Source: Frondihabitans australicus | GTDB taxonomy: Bacteria > Actinomycetota > Actinomycetes > Actinomycetales > Microbacteriaceae | Assembly (NCBI RefSeq): GCF_003634555.1 | Contig: NZ_RBKS01000001.1 | Location: 1,240,001 to 1,304,000, forward strand | DNA: 64,000 nt | Direction: 5' to 3' | In this document: positions 44,712-53,543 of the stretch, piece after piece | Position numbering within the stretch: position 1 is the stretch's first letter | Layout of the letters: every line of letters starts with the position of its first letter | Notes under the pieces: generated by a model | What the model saw: the letters and a program-made list of their open reading frames with translations, nothing else | Databases searched by the model: none | Told to the model about the DNA's origin: nothing | Made by a program: the position numbers and the translations under genes

Positions 44712-47039
44712 ATGACGACTGAGATCACCACCTCCGACTCCGCTGCGCCCGCCGGCGTCCCCAGCCCGGCTTCGTCGCCGCAGGGCCAGAACGGCGGTCA
44801 GTCCTCGGCCTCCCTCCGCACCCTGCTACCGCGACTCTTCTCGCGCAGCCAGCCGGCGGGTGCCGTCGATCGCCTCATCAAGACGGTGCGCATGCACCAC
44901 CCGAAGGTCGACCTGTCGATCATCGACCGGGCCTACGCGACGGCCGAGCGAGCGCATTCCGGCCAGCTCCGCAAGAGCGGCGAGCCGTACATCACGCACC
45001 CGGTCGCGGTCGCGCAGATCCTGGCCGATCTCGGCATCGGGCCGATCACCATCGCCGCCGCGCTCCTGCACGACACCGTCGAGGACACCGACTACTCGCT
45101 GTCCATGCTCCGGGCTGACTTCGGCGACGAGATCGCCATGCTCGTCGACGGCGTCACCAAGCTCGACAAGCTGAAGTACGGCGACTCGGCCCAGGCCGAG
45201 ACGGTCCGCAAGATGGTCGTGGCGATGTCGAAAGACATCCGCGTGCTCGTCATCAAGCTCGCCGACCGCCTACACAACGCTCGCACCTGGGGCTTCGTCG
45301 AGTCGGCCTCGGCCACCCGCAAGGCCACCGAGACCCTCGAGATCTACGCGCCTCTCGCGCACCGCCTCGGCATCCAGACCATCAAGTGGGAGCTCGAAGA
45401 CCTCAGCTTCGCCGTGCTGCACCCGAAGCTGTACGTCGAGATCGACAGCCTCGTGAAGCAGCGCACGCCGCAGCGCGAGCAGTTCGTGCAGAACGTCATC
45501 AACGCCGTGAAGAGCGATCTGAAGGCGGCGAAGATCCGCGGAGACGTCGTCGGCCGACCCAAGCAGTACTACTCGATCTACCAGAAGATGATCGTGCGGG
45601 GTCGCGAGTTCGACGAGATCTACGACCTCGTGGGCATCCGCGTCCTCGTGAACAGCCTGCGCGACTGCTACGCGGTGCTCGGCTCGATCCACGCTCGCTG
45701 GAACCCGATCCCGGGCCGCTTCAAGGACTACATCGCGACTCCGAAGTTCAACCTCTACCAGTCGCTGCACACGACCGTGATCGGCCCCAAGGGGCGCCCG
45801 GTCGAGATCCAGATCCGCACGCACGAGATGCACCAGCGCGCCGAGTTCGGCGTCGCCGCGCACTGGAAGTACAAGCAGCGGATGAACGGCGGCAAAGACA
45901 GCGCCACCGACCCCAAGACCGAGACCGACATGGCGTGGCTCGCGCACATCTCCGACTGGCAGGCCGAGACGGCCGACCCGAGCGAGTTCCTCGACAGCCT
46001 CCGCTTCGAGATCGGCGCGAAGGAGGTCTACGTCTTCACGCCGCAGGGCAAGGTGATCGGCCTGCCCTCCGGCGCGACGCCCGTCGACTTCGCCTACGCC
46101 GTCCACACCGAGGTCGGGCACCGCACCATGGGCGCAAAGGTCAACGGCCGTCTCGTGCCGCTGGAGTCGACGCTCACCTCCGGCGACGTCGTCGAGGTGT
46201 TCACGTCGAAGAACCCCGACTCCGGCCCCAGCCAGGACTGGCTGACCTTCGTCAAGAGCCCGCGCGCCCGGAACAAGATCAAGCAGTGGTTCACCAAGGA
46301 GCGCCGCGACGAGGCCGTCGAGCAGGGCAAGGATGCGATTGCGCGCGCCATGCGCAAGCAGAACCTCCCGCTGCAGAAGCTGATGAGCCAGGACTCCATC
46401 GCCGAGGTCGCCGCCGCCATGCGGTACGACGACCTCACGGCCCTGTACGCGGCCGTCGGCGAGGGCCACATCTCGACCCAGTCGGTCATCGAGAAGATCC
46501 TCGCCGCCGTGCAGGAGCAGACCGACGACGACACCGACCTCGACCTCGAGTTCCCGTCGAAGGGCCGCCCGCGGCCGCTGCGCAACAGCGACTCCGGGGT
46601 CCTCGTGCGCGGAGCGCCCGACATCCTCGTCAAGCTCGCGAAGTGCTGCACCCCTGTGCCGGGCGACCAGATCGTCGGCTTCATCACCCGCGGTCAGGGC
46701 GTCAGCGTGCACCAGGCGTCGTGCCACAACGTGCAGGGCCTCATGGCCGAGCCCGAGCGGATGATCGACGTCTCGTGGGCTCCCTCGTCGAAGAGCGTCT
46801 TCCTCGTGCAGATCCAGATCGAAGCGCTCGATCGGTCGGGCCTGCTCTCCGACGTCACCCGCGTGCTGTCCGAGCACCACGTCAACATCCTGTCGGCGAC
46901 GGTGTCGACGTCGTCCGAGCGCCTGGCACTCAGTCGGTTCGTGTTCGAGATGGGCGACACGACCCACCTCGACCGCGTCCTCAACGCGGTGCGCCGCATC
47001 GACGCCGTGTACGACGTCTACCGCGTCAGCGGCGGCTGA
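44712..47039 (+). CDS. relA: Bifunctional (p)ppGpp synthetase/hydrolase Rel
   Basis: Stringent-response enzyme, 775 aa. Hydrolase HD domain (AALLHDTVEDTDYSL), synthetase domain (YDLVGIRVLVNSLRDCYAVLG and YQSLHTTVIGP), TGS domain (EVYVFTPQGKVIGLPSGATPVDFAYAV), zinc-finger-like CCTPVPGD region and C-terminal ACT domain (IQIEALDRSGLLSDVTRVL). HD residues look intact, so both activities are expected. A ~55-residue Ser/Pro-rich N terminus precedes the core. Confidence 0.96.
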   Translation: MTTEITTSDSAAPAGVPSPASSPQGQNGGQSSASLRTLLPRLFSRSQPAGAVDRLIKTVRMHHPKVDLSIIDRAYATAERAHSGQLRKSGEPYITHPVAVAQILADLGIGPITIAAALLHDTVEDTDYSLSMLRADFGDEIAMLVDGVTKLDKLKYGDSAQAETVRKMVVAMSKDIRVLVIKLADRLHNARTWGFVESASATRKATETLEIYAPLAHRLGIQTIKWELEDLSFAVLHPKLYVEIDSLVKQRTPQREQFVQNVINAVKSDLKAAKIRGDVVGRPKQYYSIYQKMIVRGREFDEIYDLVGIRVLVNSLRDCYAVLGSIHARWNPIPGRFKDYIATPKFNLYQSLHTTVIGPKGRPVEIQIRTHEMHQRAEFGVAAHWKYKQRMNGGKDSATDPKTETDMAWLAHISDWQAETADPSEFLDSLRFEIGAKEVYVFTPQGKVIGLPSGATPVDFAYAVHTEVGHRTMGAKVNGRLVPLESTLTSGDVVEVFTSKNPDSGPSQDWLTFVKSPRARNKIKQWFTKERRDEAVEQGKDAIARAMRKQNLPLQKLMSQDSIAEVAAAMRYDDLTALYAAVGEGHISTQSVIEKILAAVQEQTDDDTDLDLEFPSKGRPRPLRNSDSGVLVRGAPDILVKLAKCCTPVPGDQIVGFITRGQGVSVHQASCHNVQGLMAEPERMIDVSWAPSSKSVFLVQIQIEALDRSGLLSDVTRVLSEHHVNILSATVSTSSERLALSRFVFEMGDTTHLDRVLNAVRRIDAVYDVYRVSGG

Positions 47040-47067
47040 TCCGGCGGCGGCCCGCCAGGCAACGACC

Positions 47068-47508
47068 ATGCGCGACGACGACCTCGAGAAGCTCGTGGCG
47101 GTGCGGCGTGCCCGCGACCTCATCGACCGCGAGTACGCCAAGCCGCTCGACGTGCCGACCATGGCGGCCGAGGCGTTCATGTCGACCGCGCACTTCTCGC
47201 GCGTGTTTCGCGACGCCTACGGCGAGACCCCGTACGGCTACCTCATGACCCGCCGCATCGAGCGCGCGATGGCGCTCCTCCGCGGCGGCATGTCGGTCAC
47301 CGACGCCTGCTTCGCGGTCGGCAGCACGTCGCTCGGGTCGTTCTCCTCGCGCTTCACGCAGATCACCGGCGAGACCCCGAGCGCGTACCGCGCCCGCGAC
47401 CACGACGCCGTCGAGGCCATGCCGGGCTGCATCGCCATGCAGCTGACGAGGCCGCCCTACCTCGGCGCGGTCGGTGCGGCGGCAGCGCCGCTTCAGGCGT
47501 CCTCCTGA
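47068..47508 (+). CDS. AraC-family transcriptional regulator, short form
   Basis: 146 aa, essentially one AraC double-HTH domain: DLIDREYAKPLDVPTMAAEAFMSTAHFSRVFRDAYGE for the first helix pair and AMALLRGGMSVTDACFAVGSTSLGSFSSRF for the second. A ~40-residue tail (PPYLGAV) replaces a ligand domain. The VOC-family gene 63 bases downstream is its likely partner, a common pairing in actinobacteria. Confidence 0.9.
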   Translation: MRDDDLEKLVAVRRARDLIDREYAKPLDVPTMAAEAFMSTAHFSRVFRDAYGETPYGYLMTRRIERAMALLRGGMSVTDACFAVGSTSLGSFSSRFTQITGETPSAYRARDHDAVEAMPGCIAMQLTRPPYLGAVGAAAAPLQASS

Positions 47509-47571
47509 CGGCGATCAGGCGAGCAGGATCCGAGAAGCGCACCGCCGACACCCGGCCGTAGTGTCGAGGCC

Positions 47572-47997
47572 ATGAGCATCTCACTCCAGTACTGCCAGGT
47601 CACCGTCAACGACGTCGACGAGGCGATCGCGTTCTATCGCGACGCTCTCGGCTACGAGGTCAGCCAGGACGTCTCGTCGGGCGAGTTCCGCTGGGTCACC
47701 CTCAGTTCTCCCCAGGCACCGGGCGCGGGATCGCCGGGCGCCGCCCTCGTCCTCTCGCAGCCGCACGCCGGCCGCTCGCAGGCCGACGGCGACGCCATGC
47801 AGGAGCTCCTCGCGAAGGGCACCCTCCCGATCCTCGTCTTCACCAGCGACGACGTCGACGCCGCCTTCGAGCGCGGCCGCGCCGCCGGCGCCGAGGTCCT
47901 GCAGGAGCCCATCGATCAGCCCTGGGGCCCGCGCGACTGCGCCTTCCGCGATCCGTCGGGCAACACGATCCGCATCAACCAGGTTCAGACGGCCTGA
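47572..47997 (+). CDS. VOC/glyoxalase-family protein
   Basis: 141 aa, two beta-alpha-beta-beta modules: QYCQVTVNDVDEAIAFYRDALGYEV and a C-terminal GPRDCAFRDPSGNTIRINQ. Could be a small-molecule binding or lyase protein; metal-ligand positions are not fully conserved by eye. TAGTGT (47559-47564) lies seven bases before the ATG with no ribosome site, leaderless geometry. Overlaps the convergent gene by 23 bases. Confidence 0.88.
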   Translation: MSISLQYCQVTVNDVDEAIAFYRDALGYEVSQDVSSGEFRWVTLSSPQAPGAGSPGAALVLSQPHAGRSQADGDAMQELLAKGTLPILVFTSDDVDAAFERGRAAGAEVLQEPIDQPWGPRDCAFRDPSGNTIRINQVQTA

Positions 47998-48586
47998 CCC
48001 ACATCTGGGCCAGTCGCGACCTCGCACGCCTTCGGTGCGGCAGGGTACGGCCGCGCGCGAGGATCGCATCGCACGTCGCGCGGTCGACCCGGTGCTCCGC
48101 GATGAGGAACGCGACGATCTCGGCCGTCGCGCCCTCGTCGAGGTCGAACCGCACGAGATCGACGATGGTCCGCGCCGGCGCGGTCACCCGCACGGGCCCG
48201 AAGTCGACGAGGTCGTCTTCCGGCGGATCGACGGCGCGGACGAACAGCCCGGTCGGCACATCGTGCAGGCCACGCCGCGTCTCGCCGAACCCCTCGTGCG
48301 TGCCCGGCGCCTGAGCGAGAGCGCCCCACACCCAGGCCGCCGATCGGCCGGCGACGACGAACTCCCGCCCGCACAGGTCGGCGAGGGCCGTGGCCCGGCG
48401 CCAGGGCACGTCGAACTCGGCGATCGAGCAGAACGCACGGTCGATGCGGAACACGTCGCCGTCGAGGGCAGCGGCCTGCAGCTCCGGCCACGGCAGGTCG
48501 GCCGAGGTGAGGAGGGCGGAGGAGCGCGTCGAGGAGTCGACGGGCGAGCGAACGGGGGAGCGAGCGGGGGTCGGATGCGGAGCCAT
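47975..48586 (-). CDS. AbiEi-like antitoxin-type protein, orphan
   Basis: 203 aa. SSALLTSADLPWPELQAAALDGDVFRID resembles the N-terminal winged-helix of AbiEi-family proteins, and VRVTAPARTIVDLVRFDLDEG the typical middle of the actinobacterial members. In type IV toxin-antitoxin pairs an AbiEii nucleotidyltransferase is adjacent; none is present here. Probably one of the many solitary actinobacterial relatives. Function unknown. Confidence 0.7.
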   Translation of the reverse strand: MAPHPTPARSPVRSPVDSSTRSSALLTSADLPWPELQAAALDGDVFRIDRAFCSIAEFDVPWRRATALADLCGREFVVAGRSAAWVWGALAQAPGTHEGFGETRRGLHDVPTGLFVRAVDPPEDDLVDFGPVRVTAPARTIVDLVRFDLDEGATAEIVAFLIAEHRVDRATCDAILARGRTLPHRRRARSRLAQMWVRPSEPG

Positions 48587-48649
48587 GTGTCCAGCGTGGC
48601 GGTGTCCCGCTGCTCCTGCGACCCGTCTGGATAATCTGTGGAGAACGCG

Positions 48650-48687
48650 GAAGGCCGGCCGCCCCTGGGGAGGAGCGACCGGCCTTC
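48650..48687. terminator. Terminator after the DUF349 gene
   Basis: GAAGGCCGG / CCGGCCTTC nine-pair stem with a 20-base loop holding a second small pairing, 17 bases past the DUF349 stop. Confidence 0.75.
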
Positions 48688-48703
48688 GCCGTGACGAGAG
48701 GGG

Positions 48704-49936
48704 CTAGGAGCCGAGGGCGTCCAGCCAGATGCGACGGGCGTCCAGTGCCTCCTGTGCGTCTTTGATGGCGCGCTTGTCGCCGGAGGCCTGGGCGTCGGCG
48801 AGCTCGATCTCGAGCTTCGCGATGGCGCTCTGCAGCTGCCCGGCCAGGCCCTCGGAGCGAGCCTTGCGCTCGGGGTTGTTCTTCTGCCAGTACTCGTCGT
48901 CGAGCGTGCGAACGTGGTTCTCGATGGCGCGCAGGCGGTCTTCGACGGCGCGGACCTGGTCGCGGGGCACGCGACCGATCTCGTCGAACCGCTGCTGCAC
49001 CGAGATGAGGGCGTCGCGGGCGGCCTGGCGATCGGTCAGCTGCAGGATCGGCGCAGCCTCGTCGAGCAGGGCGTTCTTCGCCACGAGATTGTCGGCGTAC
49101 TCGGCTTCATCTTGCGCGACGATGGCGCTCTTGGCGTTGTACAGCACGTCGCCGGCGGCCTTGAAGCGGGCCCACAGGGCGTCATCGTACTTCTTGCCGG
49201 CGCGACCCGCGCGCTTCCAGGCGTCGAGCAGCGAACGGTAGGTGGGGATGCCGTCGGCGCCCTTCGGAGCGAGCGCCTCGGCCTCCTCGACGAGGGCCTG
49301 CTTGCGGGCGCGGGCGTCGCGGTGGACGGCGTCGAGCTCGGCGTAGAACGCCTTCCGGTGGGTGTCGATGGTGGAGCGGGCCGCACGGAAGCGCTTCCAC
49401 AGCTCGTTGCCCTCGCCCTTGGGGATCCGCGGCCCCTCCTGCTGGTGCTTCTGCCAGCGGGCGAAGATGTCGTCGATCGCCGCGGTGACCTGCTTCCACT
49501 GGACCCGCGCGGGATCCTGCGCAGCCAGGGCCTCGGCCTCGACGACGAGCGAGGTGCGGTACTCGATGGCGCCGGCGACGGCCTCGTGCGCCTCGGCGGT
49601 CTGCTGCTGCGTGAGCTCGACCACGGTGGTGTCGAGGGCGCCGACGCGGGTACGCAGAGACTCGAGGTCGCCGACCGCGCTGGGCTCGACCAGCGAGTCG
49701 CGCAGGTGGGCGACGGCCTTGGCCACGTCCGTCGCCGACGCGCCACGCTTCACCCGCTGCTCGAGGAGCGTCACCTGGCCGGCGAGCTCGGTGTACTTCC
49801 GCTCGTAGTAGGCGAGAGCCTCGTCGGGCGTCGCGTCGGGGTACTGCCCGACCTCGCGCTCACCCGCGGCCTCGCGGACGTAGACGGTCCCGTCTTCGTC
49901 GACTCGGCCCCAGGGCGCCTGATCGTCTTGAGCCAC
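48704..49936 (-). CDS. DUF349 domain-containing protein
   Basis: Helical, highly charged protein, 410 aa from GTG 49936 (GGTGG upstream). Several DUF349 repeats of ~70 residues are visible, each with a Trp-containing helix: LWKRFRAARSTIDTHRKAFY, LLDAWKRAGRAGKKYDDALW, and a final DEYWQKNNPERKAR. Long predicted coiled coils. No known function. A longer frame to 50389 crosses the cyclophilin gene and is rejected. Confidence 0.9.
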   Translation of the reverse strand: MAQDDQAPWGRVDEDGTVYVREAAGEREVGQYPDATPDEALAYYERKYTELAGQVTLLEQRVKRGASATDVAKAVAHLRDSLVEPSAVGDLESLRTRVGALDTTVVELTQQQTAEAHEAVAGAIEYRTSLVVEAEALAAQDPARVQWKQVTAAIDDIFARWQKHQQEGPRIPKGEGNELWKRFRAARSTIDTHRKAFYAELDAVHRDARARKQALVEEAEALAPKGADGIPTYRSLLDAWKRAGRAGKKYDDALWARFKAAGDVLYNAKSAIVAQDEAEYADNLVAKNALLDEAAPILQLTDRQAARDALISVQQRFDEIGRVPRDQVRAVEDRLRAIENHVRTLDDEYWQKNNPERKARSEGLAGQLQSAIAKLEIELADAQASGDKRAIKDAQEALDARRIWLDALGS

Positions 49937-50046
49937 AATTCCACCTTGCACGTGTTCTCGTCGCGCGAGAGCACAGTCGCCCCTCGCGATGGGTATCGAC
50001 AGCCTATTGCATGCCTGAGAATTGCGTTTCTGCCCGGCCAGCGCCG

Positions 50047-50868
50047 CTACTTGATGCTGGCGCCCGTGATCGTCGTCTTCACCTTCGGCGATCCCGTCGT
50101 CGTGTCCGACGGGTCGGACGAGAAGGGCGTGAGGCCCTTCGAGGTGATGTTCTTCTCGAGCGACGACAGGCCGCTCGTGACCTTGCCGACCACGGTGTAG
50201 CCGCCGGTGGATCCGTCGAGGAACGTGTCGCCGTAGACGATGAAGAACTGCGTCGCCTGCGAGTACTGCGAGGACGAGCGCGCCATGGCGATGACGCCGG
50301 TCTTGTACTCGTTCGACGAGGGCACGTTCTCGAGCGGTCCGAACTGGAAGCCGTCGTCGCCGGTGCCGTCGGACTTCGGCGCGCCGCACTGGAAGAACTT
50401 GGCGCTCGAGGCGTTCGACATGCGCCAGCAGGACGTGCCGTCGAAGAACTTCTTCTGGATCAGGTCGATCATGACGCTCGCGGCCTGCGGCGCCGCCTTG
50501 CCGTCGAGCGAGATGTCGAGCGTGACGTCCTTGTTCAATGTGAGCGAGCCGGTCCAGGTGCGGCCCTTCGCGATCGTCTTCGACGGCACGTCGCCGGTGT
50601 TCGAGCCGGCGGTCGCGGTCGGTGTCGCCGTGGCGGTCGGCGAGGCCGATGCGCTGGCGCTGGACGACGCGGGAGTCGAGTGGGCGGTGCCCTGCGTGTG
50701 AACGATCTGCGAGGCCGTGCCGAGGGCGCCGATCACGACGATGGCGACGATCGCGCCGACGTTGTCCCGGAGACGTCGCCGGACCTGCGAGGTGTGGACC
50801 TTCTGCCGAGCGGTGTACCTGCGGAGCCGATCGCGCGCCTCGCGGTCCTGGTTCTTGCTCGGGGTCAC
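50047..50868 (-). CDS. Membrane-anchored peptidyl-prolyl cis-trans isomerase (cyclophilin type)
   Basis: 273 aa from GTG 50868 with GGAGGATCA upstream. Cytosolic basic N terminus, one TM (VGAIVAIVVIGALGTASQIV), Ser/Ala/Thr-rich spacer, then a cyclophilin domain outside the cell. The domain has FFDGTSCWRM, DGFQFGPLENVPSS, GVIAMARSSSQYSQATQFFIVY and FLDGSTGGYTVVGKV. Likely assists folding of exported proteins. Confidence 0.93.
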   Translation of the reverse strand: MTPSKNQDREARDRLRRYTARQKVHTSQVRRRLRDNVGAIVAIVVIGALGTASQIVHTQGTAHSTPASSSASASASPTATATPTATAGSNTGDVPSKTIAKGRTWTGSLTLNKDVTLDISLDGKAAPQAASVMIDLIQKKFFDGTSCWRMSNASSAKFFQCGAPKSDGTGDDGFQFGPLENVPSSNEYKTGVIAMARSSSQYSQATQFFIVYGDTFLDGSTGGYTVVGKVTSGLSSLEKNITSKGLTPFSSDPSDTTTGSPKVKTTITGASIK

Positions 50869-50982
50869 TGATCCTCCACAGTGGTCTGGGTTCTCGCAGA
50901 ACCCTAGCGGACGCGCTCAGGCGGCTTCGTCAGCCCCCGCCCGGCCCGGCGCTGTCGGTGGTCCGGTCTACCATGACTTCCC

Positions 50983-52434
50983 ATGAGCACAGAGGCGGCG
51001 GCGGGCCGTTCCGCGGTGCGTCGAGGCCCCATCGCGAGCTCGACGCCACTCGCCGTGCGCATGCGGCCGACCAGCCTCGACGAGGTCGCCGGCCAGAAGC
51101 ACCTGCTCCGACCCGGTTCGCCGCTGGTTCAGCTCGCCTCCGACTCGACGGGCGAGTCCGGCGCGGTGTCGGTGATCCTCTGGGGGCCTCCGGGCACCGG
51201 CAAGACGACTCTGGCGCAGGCGATCGCGCACAGCTCGGGGCGGCAGTTCGTCGAGCTCTCAGCGGTCACCGCGGGCGTGAAAGACGTCCGTCTCGTCATG
51301 GAGAAGGCGCTGTCGAACCGCGACCTCTACGGCACCACCACCGTGCTCTTCCTCGACGAGATCCACCGCTTCACCAAGGCCCAGCAGGACGCCCTTCTGC
51401 CCGGCGTCGAGAACGGCTGGGTGATCCTCATCGCCGCGACGACCGAGAATCCCTCCTTCTCGGTGATCACCCCCCTTCTCTCGCGCTCGCTCCTGCTCAC
51501 GCTCGAGCAGCTCACCGACGCCGACCTCCGCTCGCTCGTCGAACGCGCCGTCCACGATCCCCGCGGCCTCGCCGACACCGTCGAGATCGACGACGAGGCG
51601 CTCGACGTGATCGTGCGCCTCGCCTCGGGCGACGCCCGTCGCGCGCTCACGGCCCTCGAGGCGTCGGCCCAGTCGGCGTGGGCCATGGCCGCCGCCGACG
51701 AGGCCCCGCGCGCGGCCGACCCCGCCGACGACCCCGACTCCGACCCAGACGACGAGCCCGACGACGACGATGCCGGGCCGCAGGAGCCAGTGGGCCAGCC
51801 GGTCATCACGGCCGAGCTCGTCGCCCAGTCCGTCGACCGGGCCCTGCTCCGCTACGACCGCAACGGCGACGAGCACTACGACGTCATCTCCGCCTTCATC
51901 AAGTCGGTGCGCGGCAGCGACGTCGACGCCGCGCTGCACTACCTCGCGCGCATGATCGAGGCGGGGGAGGACCCCCGGTTCATCGCGCGCCGCATCATCG
52001 TCTCCGCCTCCGAGGACATCGGCATGGCCGACCCGCAGGCGCTCGTCATCGCCGTGGCCGCGGCCGACGCGGTGCAGATGATCGGCATGCCGGAGGGGCG
52101 CATCCCGCTGGCCGAGGCGGTCGTCTACCTCGCGACGGCGCCCAAGTCGAACCGCTCCTACCTCGGCATCGACCAGGCGATCGCCGACGTCCGCGCGGGC
52201 AAGGCCGGCCGCGTGCCGATCCACCTGCGCGACGCCCACTACCCGGGTGCCAAGCGGCTCGGCCACGGCAAGGGCTACAGGTACGCCCACGACGGCGAGT
52301 TCGGCGTCGTCGAGCAGCAGTATCTGCCCGACACACTTCTCGGCACGACCTATTACGACCCGACGAACAACGGGCACGAGCGGGAGGTCGGGCCGCGTCT
52401 CGAGAGGCTCAGAAACATCACTCGAGGCGAGTGA
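50983..52434 (+). CDS. rarA: Replication-associated recombination protein RarA (MgsA)
   Basis: AAA+ ATPase acting at stalled forks, 483 aa. Walker [12 protein letters not shown], Walker [11 protein letters not shown], sensor region AATTENPSF, then a tetramerisation domain ([39 protein letters not shown]). An acidic Asp/Pro-rich insert (~40 residues) separates the lid from the C-terminal part. TACCAT lies eight bases before the ATG and no ribosome site is seen. Confidence 0.95.
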   Translation: MSTEAAAGRSAVRRGPIASSTPLAVRMRPTSLDEVAGQKHLLRPGSPLVQLASDSTGESGAVSVILWGPPGTGKTTLAQAIAHSSGRQFVELSAVTAGVKDVRLVMEKALSNRDLYGTTTVLFLDEIHRFTKAQQDALLPGVENGWVILIAATTENPSFSVITPLLSRSLLLTLEQLTDADLRSLVERAVHDPRGLADTVEIDDEALDVIVRLASGDARRALTALEASAQSAWAMAAADEAPRAADPADDPDSDPDDEPDDDDAGPQEPVGQPVITAELVAQSVDRALLRYDRNGDEHYDVISAFIKSVRGSDVDAALHYLARMIEAGEDPRFIARRIIVSASEDIGMADPQALVIAVAAADAVQMIGMPEGRIPLAEAVVYLATAPKSNRSYLGIDQAIADVRAGKAGRVPIHLRDAHYPGAKRLGHGKGYRYAHDGEFGVVEQQYLPDTLLGTTYYDPTNNGHEREVGPRLERLRNITRGE

Positions 52435-52566
52435 CCCCGATCCTGCGCCCGTCGTGTAAGCTTGCATGGTTGCCTTTAGCCGGCGACGAACCCCTCTTGT
52501 TATGCCTGTCGGCGCTCGCGCGCCTGGCAGACGTTCCACTTTCCGACAAGATCGATAGGAATCACC

Positions 52567-53196
52567 ATGTCCACCAAGTCCCGCACCCGGTCGAAGACGC
52601 GCCTCTCGCGCGCGCTCGGCATCGCCCTCACCCCGAAGGCGGCGCGCTACCTCGAGAAGCGCCCCTACGCCCCCGGCGAGCACGGCCGCACCAAGCGCCG
52701 CACCGACAGCGACTACGCCGTTCGTCTCCGCGAGAAGCAGCGTCTGCGCGCCCAGTACGGCATCCGCGAGGCCCAGCTCCGCATCGTCTTCGAAGAGGCC
52801 CGCAAGGCCAAGGGCCTGACCGGTGAGAACCTGGTCGAGCTCCTCGAGGAGCGTCTCGACGCCCTCGTGCTTCGCGCCGGTTTCGCCCGCACCACGGCGC
52901 AGGCCCGCCAGATGGTCGTGCACCGTCACATCCTCGTCGACGGCAAGCTCGTCGACCGCCCCTCCTTCCGCGTGAAGCCCGGCCAGATGATCCACGTCAA
53001 GCCGAAGTCGGAGTCGATGGAGCCCTTCCAGGTCGCCGCCGCCGGTGGTCACCTCGACGTGCTCCCCAAGGTCCCCGGCTACCTCGAGGTCGAGATCGAC
53101 AAGCTGCAGGCGAAGCTCGTGCGTCGCCCGAAGCGCGCCGAGGTCCCCGTGACCTGCGAGGTCCAGCTGGTCGTCGAGTACTACGCGGCCCGCTAG
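52567..53196 (+). CDS. rpsD: 30S ribosomal protein S4
   Basis: Primary 16S rRNA-binding protein, 209 aa. Zinc-free form: no N-terminal cysteines. S4 domain seen at NLVELLEERLDALVLRAGFARTTAQARQMVVHRHI. Start ATG 52567 with AGGAA. It lies alone, not with rpsM-rpsK-rpoA. The 132-base upstream gap probably holds its promoter and leader; I could not assign elements. Confidence 0.97.
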   Translation: MSTKSRTRSKTRLSRALGIALTPKAARYLEKRPYAPGEHGRTKRRTDSDYAVRLREKQRLRAQYGIREAQLRIVFEEARKAKGLTGENLVELLEERLDALVLRAGFARTTAQARQMVVHRHILVDGKLVDRPSFRVKPGQMIHVKPKSESMEPFQVAAAGGHLDVLPKVPGYLEVEIDKLQAKLVRRPKRAEVPVTCEVQLVVEYYAAR

Positions 53197-53215
53197 CCTC
53201 AGCCGGCACCGCACC

Positions 53216-53252
53216 GAAGGGAGCAGCCCACTCACGTGGGTCTGCTCCCTTC
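53216..53252 (+). terminator. Terminator after rpsD
   Basis: GAAGGGAGCAG-CCCAC / GTGGG-TCTGCTCCCTTC, a 16-pair stem with one bulge and a four-base loop, 20 bases past the stop. Confidence 0.85.
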
Positions 53253-53301
53253 GTCGTCCCGGTAGGCTCAGATGCAGTTCGTTTCGAAGGAGACCTCGCT
53301 C

Positions 53302-53484
53302 GTGAAATACCTCTTCGTGCTCGCCATCGGCACAGCGCTGGGCTTCTACGTCGCCCACCGCGTGAACCAGACGCCCGCGGGCCAGGAGTTCTTCACCGGT
53401 CTCGACAGCCGTCTCGGCCAGTTCCGCGCCGCCGTGGTCGACGGCTACCGAGCCCGCGAGGCCGAGCTCCGCGACCAGGCCTAG
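53302..53484 (+). CDS. Small membrane protein (60 aa)
   Basis: From GTG 53302, which has AAGGAG nine bases upstream, the protein is one TM helix (YLFVLAIGTALGFYVAHRV) and a short charged tail. A longer start at 53272 would include the ribosome site. Conserved small proteins between rpsD and alaS are frequent in Microbacteriaceae. Function unknown. Confidence 0.75.
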   Translation: MKYLFVLAIGTALGFYVAHRVNQTPAGQEFFTGLDSRLGQFRAAVVDGYRAREAELRDQA

Positions 53485-53543
53485 GGTCTGCGCCGGGCTC
53501 GGCCGCCTCCGCCCTCCTCTTCACTTCGAACCGAAAGACCACC

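Noticed and set aside
47975-48586. Complete AbiE toxin-antitoxin system
   Set aside because: No nucleotidyltransferase toxin is next to it on either side.
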